Source: Turbatrix aceti (taxonomy: Eukaryota; Nematoda; Chromadorea; Rhabditida; Panagrolaimidae). From it: 64,000 bases of DNA. The stretch covers positions 4,554,739-4,618,738 of the forward strand of contig OZ017767.1 in assembly GCA_963969345.1 (NCBI GenBank), given 5' to 3'. Every line of letters starts with the position of its first letter. The first letter of the stretch is position 1. A program made the translations under genes and the position numbers. Under the pieces are notes generated by a model, which saw only the letters and a program-made list of their open reading frames with translations, made no database searches and was not told where the DNA came from. Shown here in pieces: positions 23,878 through 33,139 of the stretch.

Positions 23878-24234
23878 ATGTGGACGTAAGTCAGACTCCA
23901 TTTTTTCTCCATCTCGTTAAAAAAACTTTTTGTAGTGCCTGGATTTCTGCTGTGCTCCTGAGTCCGCCGACCATCGATGAGACTACGAAGACACCCCGCG
24001 CAGAGACGGACGCCTTTGTCGTGCCTCACGCAAGGTACTCCACAAATGGGGTAAGTCAAATCACCGCGCAGTCACCGTGAAATCTCTTTCCCGCTGATTT
24101 CATGGTTCCCGTAATGTTTTTTTTGATGTGGCTCTTGATTGTAGTGGACGTACCGAACGTCTTCGGCGTCGCCTCTGCCGACTCGCTTTTATCCGAGCTA
24201 CACCAATCGGAATTCACCTTTTTCGCAACTATGA
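23878..24234 (+). CDS. small secreted-type protein 2 (70 residues)
   Basis: Exons 23878-23885 (8 bases), 23936-24050 and 24145-24234 join in frame to 70 residues with strong splice signals (GTAAGTC donors, TTTGTAG and TTGTAG acceptors). The N-terminus MWTAWISAVLLSPPT is hydrophobic but short, so secretion is less certain than for gene 1. The plan matches gene 1: an 8-base first coding exon, phase 2 then phase 0, and a last exon opening with Trp (WTYR here, WQVYR there). This suggests an old tandem duplication. The rest is Ser/Thr/Pro/Tyr-rich with no Cys. No polyadenylation signal is obvious nearby. Function unknown; a run of chance splice sites cannot be fully excluded. Confidence 0.5.
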
Positions 24235-24901
24235 TGCATCCGTCACAAATTTTACCTTCGCTGTATTTTATTGCTTTTAGGCCATAAATGTTACAAAATT
24301 GTACGTCTGTTTTTTTTTATAATTCCTTGAGATGGAAGGAGACATTCGAATGAATCGCCAAAGATAAATGACCGACCCTTTTATGGTATTCGCTTTCGGA
24401 ATGCATAAATTATTCATTACTGCCTGTCTGGACCAATCGTTGTCTTTTCGCGGAAAATAACTAACAAATTGTTTTGCGTTCTCGAAAAAATGAAGTCTTG
24501 TATTTCTGTCTCAAAAACCAAAATCTGTCTGATCAGATTTTTATCGATTGCCAAACTGTTTGTTTTCGAAAAATTAATGCGACTTTCTGAAAATAGATAC
24601 AAATTCGGTCACATTTAGGTTCGGGTTGCAAAAATAAATAATATCACTGCAGAACTCTGATTTATAAGTTCAATGTCACCTGCTCGCTGTGTTTTGCTCA
24701 GTGGGAACAATCTCTGCCTCTGAATGGCTTGTCACGGCGACAAATGCTCCCGGGGGCAAAACAGAGGTGTTCGGGACGGAAACTTGTCATCTTCTTGAGT
24801 TACACGCGCGGAATGCGGCTTTGTCTCGCCGCTGACAGGTGGTTGCCGCGAGGACCTCATAACCCGCGAGTCACTCGGCACAACCTTGCTTTTCGTTGCA
24901 G
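24235..24901. other. intergenic region before the orphan seven-helix gene
   Basis: AT-rich with no supported exon. It ends in a TTTTCGTTGCAG acceptor at 24901, 23 bases before the next ATG, which could be a trans-splice site. Confidence 0.5.
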
Positions 24902-24924
24902 CTCTCTGCTCTTCTCTCCCCGGC

Positions 24925-26307
24925 ATGGACGGCGATGCCAAAGTCTTTCTGGCGTCGACCAACTTTGTGACAGGCATTGCATGTGTCAGCGCCGTCCTCA
25001 TCGCGCTCAGCATCGTGCCAGACTGCGCAGGACAGATCTGTACGCAGTTTCTTACCTACTTCGTCGTTCAGTCTTCCGTGCACCTGGGCGTACTTTTGGT
25101 CGTGACGCTGTCAGTGTCTCTGCTTCTCGCTTTCGATGCTGAGGATTTGATCACGAGTCAGGTTGTCAGCACGACGACACCCGACAGCAAGCGCGAATTC
25201 GAGGATTCCATGATGAACTTTCCGGGGCACTTGCTGCTCTTTGGAGTCACGGTTGCGGCGTGCCTGCAGTTTATCAACACAGCTCACAAGCTCATGTCTG
25301 TGTCTATGCCTATTTTCACGTAAGTTTACCCCCCGCAGCCAAATTGGGCTAAACAAGCTGACTTCAGGCTGCGAGTATTCTCTAAGGGCGTGGTTTTCAT
25401 GACCATCATGGCATCATTCCTCCTCGGTGCCAACAGATTCATCAATTACACTTTCGAGAAAAAGTGAGGGTTTGCTTGAAGTTTTAAAGATTCAAAGGCT
25501 AACTGTTCACCTAGTTGATCTGCAGGGCACTCAGTTACTCGGTAAACCACTTTCGCTGGCAGTTTTCTACCCGCGACGACAACAGTCTGCTGACGATAGT
25601 CATAATCAGTGGATGCTGCTTCCTCACCGCCCTCTTTGGTCTTGGAGCGGCCAAAATCACGAAAGACAATTTCCGCTTTGGTCGGCGGTACTTTGAATGG
25701 CGCGTTGTTGCCCGCAAGATTCTTAGTCTCAGCAGATTTCTCGTTGCGGATCTTATTTACGCGGCTTTGATCCTCTACTCCATTTACCGGGCTCAACCAG
25801 GTGCCCCCGTCAGTGCGGGAGCCGGCTTCTTTGAAGCCGCTTTTCACGCTGGTGAAGGCATCGTGCAATCCTTTCTCGTACTTTGAATGGCGCGTTGTTG
25901 CCCGCAAGATTCTTAGTCTCAGCAGATTTCTCGTTGCGGATCTTATTTACGCGGCTTTGATCCTCTACTCCATTTACCGGGCTCAACCAGGTGCCCCCGT
26001 CAGTGCGGGAGCCGGCTTCTTTGAAGCCGCTTTTCACGCTGGTGAAGGCATCGTGCAATCCTTTCTCCTGCTCGTATGGCCCACGCTGACCGCCTTTGTG
26101 TGTTACCCGCAGATCAGGATGGCGGTGAGTCTGCGGACACGACTCATGCTCGCTCAGCAACAGATGCCCACGCCTCGGCAGCGTCGCAGCTTGTCTCCGT
26201 CCAAGCAGTACGCTTCGCTTCCTGCGCACGTCGCCAGCGAAATCGCGTTTATCGAAACGCCTTTCGAGTTCAGCAACGACGACGTCGCTGGTGAGAGCGA
26301 AGACTGA
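24925..26307 (+). CDS. orphan seven-transmembrane protein, frame broken by a tandem duplication
   Basis: Exons 24925-25319, 25368-25463 and 25526-26307 have good splice sites. Seven hydrophobic segments are visible: FLASTNFVTGIACVSAVL, a second around LTYFVVQSSVHLGVLL, FPGHLLLFGVTVAACL, VVFMTIMASFLLGA, LLTIVIISGCCFLTALFG, ILSLSRFLVADLIYAALIL, and FLLLVWPTLTAFVCYP. The tail is Ser/Arg-rich. This fits a GPCR-like or chemoreceptor-like surface protein, but no family motif was recognised. As written, an exact 190 bp direct duplication (25688-25877 and 25878-26067) in the last exon shifts the frame to a stop at 25884-25886. One copy alone would give an open 360-residue protein, so the break is either an assembly error or a very young mutation. 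Confidence 0.7.
25688..26067. repeat. exact 190 bp tandem direct duplication inside a coding exon
   Basis: Bases 25688-25877 are repeated without mismatch at 25878-26067. The period of 190 is not a multiple of three. Flanking bases differ, so the repeat ends sharply at both sides. Confidence 0.95.
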
Positions 26308-27835
26308 TGTCAGACGGATTTCCACAGATACACTTTATTTGGAAAGCCCATATCTTTTTTTGAAGAAAAAGTAAATTTACTTTATCAGGCAACTTTTCAC
26401 AAACGGTAAAGCAGGGGCTGACATAAGCAGGAACAAGTCTACGACATCCGACATGAGTGGGTTCAAGGTAGCAAAAGTCCCATGTAAGTACGAACCACGG
26501 CGGCGGAGTGTGGGAACGAAAAAACAGGACCTCTCCTATTTTCCGAGTGCGTCGACGTCCCAGCACCGCTCCGTAGGCATAACCTGTAACCCGAAGCCTC
26601 GACGGCACGCCCGGCTCGCTGTGCCGGCCGCCGCATCTCGACTTGAGCAGCTCACATTCCGTATCGTTGGCTTTGCCCGGAGTGCACTCGGCATGCCAGA
26701 CTTGAGCCGCTCTGGAGCTTCGTTAGTGTTAATTAACTAACAACCTCTTCTGCGCAGGTAGTGATGTCTCCTCAGGTGAATTTAACGCTCTAGAGAATTC
26801 CAATTTTTTTGTTTCAAGAATTCAATGTTGATTAGTAATGTTTCAACACGAGGACTGTAGTAATATTTCATTTTGCTTTTCAATTCGAGTGAGAATGGCG
26901 ATGAAAGCTGGAGATAAAAAGTGATAACGTCTCCTTTTTTTTGAACTCCGAAAAAGTTCTCACATTGAATTTTTTTTAATTCTGTTCGGAAGCGTCAAAT
27001 TGCCTCATAGCCACGGGAAACAGCTGCTTTCCGACGCTCATTTTGCTTATTACTGGTTGCTGTATAATGGCTCTCTGTTTTTTTTCTGCGACCCAATTCA
27101 AAAACCAACCTCAAGATTGAAATCAAGATTTGGGGGATTTATTTATTGGTTGAGGCAACTTTGGAAGTTCCGCGCCGGACATTTTGGTATTTTTGAGTTT
27201 TTGAGCGGATGCGTGCCGTGCACACATCTGCCTAGAGGTTAATGAGTGGCGCAAAAGTCGACGAGAGGGGATTTGACTCGATGTACATGTACGTGAGAAG
27301 AGCCAGCACTGCCCTGTGGAAAAGGAAGGTCCGAGACGAGACGTGTCATGCTTATAGCCAGGGCCGCGCTGTCGCTCGTGTTTGTTTCGTCGCGCACGCG
27401 CTTTCGGAAAGAATTTGGCCCGGCGGCGGCGTTGCGCGACCGAAACGACGTTCTGGCAGCTGTCCTGACGCCTGTCTTGCAACAAACTTTGTCCGCTTGC
27501 GACTCCCATCACCGCCACCACCACCACCGGAGGAGGAGGAGTGGTGACTCTTCTGCGGGCAAATAATATTCGCCCATTGTTTAGACTTAATTGACGGCTT
27601 TCGTCGCCTCTTGTTTGAAGACCCGCCCGGCCGCAAAGGTTTTTCACCGCCGCTAATTTATCGCAGTAATGTTCGTGGATCCTATCGGGGTACGGACTCG
27701 AAGGGTAATTTATCAGCCACTTGTCTTACAGATATGTTCTTGTCTCTTTTGTGCTTTTCATAACGCTGTTAGCCGAATCCCGGTTGGGGCACATGCTGCC
27801 CTTCTGCGTGGTTTGAATTTTCTTTTATTACAAAA
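26308..27835. other. non-coding stretch before the repeat block
   Basis: No exon could be supported. It holds T-rich runs and a short purine/CAC-rich tract near 27510-27545. Frames here lack domains and splice pairing. Confidence 0.5.
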
Positions 27836-30800
27836 AAACAAGGCTAAAGGGGGGCCCCCTACGGGGGCCCCAGGAAGGGAAAAGGAAGGAAGGGGAAGGC
27901 AAGGCAAGGCAAGGTAAAGGCATCAAGGAAGGATCAGAAGGATCGTAAAATCGAAAAGGATCGTCTATCGTTTTGTTGTTTCTTTTCTTTTTGCCCGTTT
28001 TTTGTTTATCTTTTGCCGATCATGATTTTACCGATAGAAAATAATTATTTTTTGTCATTATCTTTTAGAATAACCGACGATTTGCATATTATCAAAATCA
28101 AATCAAATACATATAATCGTTTTTTGACCCGCTTTCAAATATCGAATACATAAATATAATGGGGGCCCCTTTGGGGCCCCATGTAATTTGTTTTACGCTT
28201 TTGTAAAATATAAGTAACAATGTTGCTTTTCAATATCGCGCATCTTTCGTTATCGCCTAATAAATCCTCGCCCGCTGCAACCGCTTATTGACCCGTTTCA
28301 AAGCATAAAACCAAACACAAAAAAATATTCAAAATATATGTATCTACTAACACTAACACTGGGGCCCAGGAAAAATAGCAATTTAACAAAAATCATAAAA
28401 TTATGATACATAAATCAAAATTAATAACAACAATCACTTGTTTTGCCATCTTTCGCCATCACCCAATCGCCCACTGTCACCGCCGTTGCGGTTCTCTCGA
28501 CTGATGGCATGTGCGGCGCCGTCCGCCTCTGCACCCGCTGTCTGTTCCGCCCACTCACCATGGATTTCATTTTCTGAGAGATCAAAAAATTGAATTATTC
28601 AAATTAATTTATAAAATGTTGAAAAAATGTTTTTCATACTCAGCAAAAAATGGCAATGCTATTGATATCACATTTGCCCCTACCCCAGTTACTGGCACAA
28701 ATTATTTTTTTGTAAACCAAAAATTCAAATTTGTTCATGTTTGATTTTTGATTGTCAAATGACCCATCATTATGATTGCCTATTTCCGAGGAATTCAAAA
28801 ATATTTTTTTCAACATTTTTAAAATTAATTTAACAGAATCATTATTTTGTCTTACGCAACATAAAATTATGATACATGAATCAAAATTAATAACAACAAT
28901 CACTTGTTTTGCCATCTTTCGCCATCACCCAATCGCCCACTGTCACCGCCGTTGCGGTTCTCTCGACTGATGGCATGTGCGCCGTCTCCCCCCCCTGCAC
29001 CCGCTGTCTGTTCCGCCCACTCACCATGGATTTCATTTTCTGAGAGATCAAAAAATTGAATTATTCAAATTAATTTTTAAAAAGTTGAAAAAATGTTTTT
29101 CATACTCAGCAAAAAATGGCAATGCTATTGATATCACATTTGCCCCTACCCCAGTTACTGGCACAAATTATTTTTTGCACAAATTATTTTTTTTAAACCA
29201 AAAATTCAAATTTGTTCATTTTTGATTTTTGATCGTCAAATGACCCATCATTATGATTGCCTATTTCCAAGGAATTTAAAAATATTTTTTTCAACATTTT
29301 TAAAATTAATTTAACAGAATCATTTTTTTGTCTTACGTAATCGCAATCGTCTCCTCGCTCGCTCGCTCACACTCACCCACTTGACCCTGCGCCGCGGCGC
29401 GCTCTCCCCTCCTCCCTCCATCGCGCTTTCGCCATTTTTGATGACAAAATTTTGACAATTATGATAAAGCGCGCATTATCTTTTTCAAATCAATGGCTCC
29501 GGACCTAATGGCCCGCCAAACCGTTTACAGCGTAAAATTTGGATTTTATCGAATATACATACCGTAAAATTAAAATTGTGTCTTTGTAAAAACATCCTTA
29601 CTATTATAGAGAGGTAACAAGGCTAAAGGGGGGGGCCCCCTACGGGGGCCCCAGGAAGGGAAAAGGAAGGAAGGGGAAGGCAAGGTAAAGGTATCAAGGA
29701 AGGATCAGAAGGATCGTAAAATCGAAAAGGATCGTTTATCGTTTTGTTGTTTATTTTCTTTTTGCCCGTTTTTCGTTTATCTTTTGCCGATCATAATTTT
29801 ACCGATAGAAAATAATTATTTTTTGTTATTATCTTTTAGAATAACCGATAATTTGCATATTATCAAAATCAGATCAAATACATATAATCGTTTTTTGACC
29901 CGCTTTAAAAATATTGGAATACATAAATACAATGGGGGCCCCTTTGGGGCCCCATGTAATTTGTTTGACGCTTTTGTAAAACATAAGTAATAATGTTGCT
30001 TTTCAATATCGCGCATCTTTCGCCATCGCCTAATAAATCCTCGCCCGCTGCAATCGCTTATTGACCCGTTTCAAAGCATAACACCAAACACAAAAAAATA
30101 TTCAAAGAATATGTACTAACACTAACACTGGGGCCCAGGAAAAATAGCAATTTAACAAAAATCATAAAATTATGTGATACATAAATCATCAAAATTAATA
30201 ACAACAATCTCTTGTTTTGCCATCTTTCGCCATCACCCAATCGCCCACTGTCACCGCCGTTGCGGTTCTCTCGACTGATGGCATGTGCGCCGTCCGTCTC
30301 TGCACCCGCTGTCTGTTCCGCCCACTCACCATGGATTTCATTTTCTGAGAGATCAAAAAATTGAATTATTCAAATTAATTTTTAAAATGTTGAAAAAATG
30401 TTTTTCATACGCAGCAAAAAATGTCAATGCTATTGATATCACATTTGCCCCTACCCCAGTATCTAGCAAAAATTATTTTTTTTTAAATCAAAAATTCAAA
30501 TTTGTTCATTTTTGATTTTTGATTGTCAAATGACCCATCATTATGATTGCCTATTTCCGAGGAATTCAAAAATATTTTTTTCAACATTTTTAAAATTAAT
30601 TTAACAGAATCATTTTTTTGTCTTACGCAATCGTCCTTGCGCTATCGCTCGCTCGCTCACACTCACCCACTTGACCCTGCGCGCCGCCTCCTCCCTCTAT
30701 CGCGCTTTCGCCATTGACTATTTTGACAATTATGATAAAGCGTGCATTATCTTTTTCAAATCAATGGCTCCGGACCTAATGGCCCGCCAAACCGTTATCA

Positions 30801-30890
30801 GCGTAAAATTTGGATTTTATCGAATATACATACCGTAAAATTAAAATTGTGTCTTTGTAAAAACACCTTACTATATAGAGAGGTAACAAT
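27836..30890. repeat. block of long tandem repeats, 1.27 kb unit with partial copies
   Basis: Three segments recur at high identity. A (starts CAAGGCTAAAGGGG, holds GGGGCCCC palindromes) lies at about 27836-28380 and 29617-30150. B (ACAACAATC, then TTTCGCCATCACCCAATCGC) lies at about 28380-28859, 28860-29338 and 30150-30624. C (CTCACACTCACCCACTTGACC, ending in GAGAGGTAAC) lies at about 29339-29616 and 30625-30890. The order is A B B C A B C, and the second A begins exactly where the first C ends, as in a head-to-tail array. A complete A-B-C unit spans 29617-30890. No transposase or reverse transcriptase frame is present. It may be satellite-like DNA or a non-autonomous element array. Confidence 0.85.
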
Positions 30891-32860
30891 TTTGACGTTG
30901 TTCAAAGCCCAGTTGAACTTTGAAAGATTTTGCTAATAAAATTACGCCAAAAACGTGAAATTTGGAAACGCCTTTTTTGGTTTCGAAAGCCGAAAATCTA
31001 AAACAGTTCATTTCTGTTTTACTCCTTTATAAAAGATTCCTTTCAAAAATATCTAAAAAAAGAAGAGTTACATAGTTATTTTTTTTCAGAACTCAAACGC
31101 GAATAAGATGTAAGAGAAATAATTCGATAAAGAAGTGTTCTTTTGCCATTTTTATTTGGACGTGACAAAAAAGCCCACTTCAGTGAGGCCAAAAATAAAC
31201 GTTAGTTTTTTTTTTGTCGTGGTATTGTGGCCCAAAGGAGGGGTGCCGGGACAGGGCGACACATGCGGACAACTGTAATAGCCGCAGGGATGTCTGCGGG
31301 CTTCGTTGTCGGATGTCCTCAGACACTTTTGGCATTGAGTGAGTGGTACCGGGACTGGTTGACCATTCTCCCAGGGACTGGTGAGCGAGCCACGAGCGCG
31401 AGGCAGAGAACGTGTGCGGCCACGAGGGAAGCGTGCGCCGGCAAGACAAGCAGATCGGCAGCGACCGATGACGCGAAGTCATCATTCTGGTCGGCGGGAG
31501 TAGCAGCAGGCAGGTCGCGCGTGGCACGCGCTCGTCCCGGTTGGGGACACGCAGCGGTCGCCGTCATCGAGTCATCGTCCTACGTATAATTGTCCACGGT
31601 TGTTGTACGAGAGATTCTACTGATAAACTATTGTCTACTACGAAGTGTCCGGGATCTACGAGGAAGCGCGAGCTAGCCGGGAGCCCCGGTAGTAGTGAGT
31701 TATCCGGGCAGGAGGGGTGTTAGACGAAATCTACGAATCCGATTACGGCTTTGCTGCTTTGCCGCGGGGGGGCGTCTTTGGGTGTCCTGTCATGACGACG
31801 TTCTCCTACACGTGCCGTGCCGTGCTTGCATGATAAATCTCGGCTCGTAGTCACTCATTATTATGCCACGATGGATGGCACCTTTTAGCCGGTTTGGAAT
31901 TTTGCATTTCGCATTCATCAAATCTCGGCCCGACAGGTCTTTTTTTTCTGGATTTCCTTCTTCCACTGCGGCGCAGAGGAGCGTTCATTCTCTGAGGAGG
32001 TCTCGTCGGAGCCCAGCTTGTCATTTGCTCCTTCCTGTCATGCTTTTGCCGGTTTTGTTGATTAAAAAAACGTTTTCTAAATTTTTTTGGGAAAAGACAT
32101 ATTGAAATCAAGACGGCTGGTGGCAAGTGCATGCCTTTTTGACTGGCAAGTCGGGTCTGTGCAGGAGGCTTTGCGCGCTTCAGTATCAAAGCCGGCGCAG
32201 GGCTTATAATCTCACATTTTGTATTTGTACTCACTTTATTTGCATTTTTTTTGTTGCATTTTGTGTCTTTGCGGTTGCTTAGTTCTTTGACACCATTCAC
32301 AGTGCCATCGCGCCTCTTCAATCTCAAAATTAAACGCCAAAAAAATTGTGACGCCAAAAAAATGCTGCTTCGACCCAGTTTTGTTTGTTTTAAGTTTTTT
32401 TCTGAATCAAAGGTAGCGACCGAACGGCCGAAGCAGTAGTTTCTGCATCCTAGAGCGCAGCAACGTTTTTTCTGCATGCGGAAAAATCTGCCTCTAGCCA
32501 GGGCAAAGAGAAGCCGAAGTAAGTAAAAGTGAGTTATCTCCCGCGGGAGTAAGTTGCCAAATGCGACACGGGCCGCTGCCTGGCCAGAACGAAGGCCTCG
32601 CTGCGGAAGGGCACTCTGAATGACACGCGTGAGTTAGTTATCCAAGCGAGGAATACCGGGGAGCGTTGGGACGCCTCTTACGGCACTGATTTGGAGGGTC
32701 CGCGTCTTTCGAGTCGTTGCATACACTTTGTTTGCGGCGCCGACAAGTGAAGAACGGGATAAAAGGAATTTCGTGAAAAGGCCGAACCGCGCCGCTAACG
32801 CCTTCAACAACGCGGAATAAGACAATAGTCATCCATTCGTGATTCGATTCTTCTTTGCAG
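30891..32860. other. non-coding stretch after the repeat block
   Basis: AT-rich flank to 31230, then a GC-rich island (31230-31720) with overlapping frames on both strands but no domain or clean splicing, then T/G-rich sequence on the plus strand. It ends in a TTCTTTGCAG acceptor at 32860. Confidence 0.45.
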
Positions 32861-32889
32861 ATGGCGGCTGGGACACGTCGTGTGTCGAA

Positions 32890-33139
32890 ATGAAGCTCGT
32901 CTTGACTCCGTGGAACGACGGTGGCTCTGAGTGCCATCAGATCAGGGCAACCGAAGGCGGTGCGGTTGCTCGCACTCCACCGACTTTCGGGTCGGTCGGG
33001 TTGAAGAGATGGCAGCGATGCTGGCCAATCGCTCTCGTCGTCATCTGCCTCGTCCTCTGCCAGACGGCTACCGTTGCTGCTGCCCGAGCGGACATCATGT
33101 GGAATGATCAGGCCTACACCACGCAGTCCTTCTTTCAAT
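32890..33139 (+). CDS. possible first coding exon of a signal-anchored or secreted protein
   Basis: An exon bounded by the acceptor TTCTTTGCAG (32860) and a GTGAGT donor at 33140 holds an open frame from the ATG at 32890 (83 codons plus one base). It encodes a basic, polar N-terminus and then one strong hydrophobic segment near residues 46-66 (PIALVVICLVLCQTATVAAA), either a long signal sequence or a type II anchor. The following exons are unclear. Candidate continuations are an open, Cys-containing stretch from about 33673 in matching phase, and one at 34112-34246 after a CACTGCAG acceptor. No family recognised; low confidence. Confidence 0.35.

Noticed and set aside
28001..30640. CRISPR-like spacing of repeats
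   Set aside because: The repeats are hundreds of bases long and belong to a eukaryotic tandem array, not short direct repeats with uniform spacers.
31227..31589. 120-codon frame in a GC-rich island
   Set aside because: Equally open on the other strand, with no domain or splice signals; GC content explains it.
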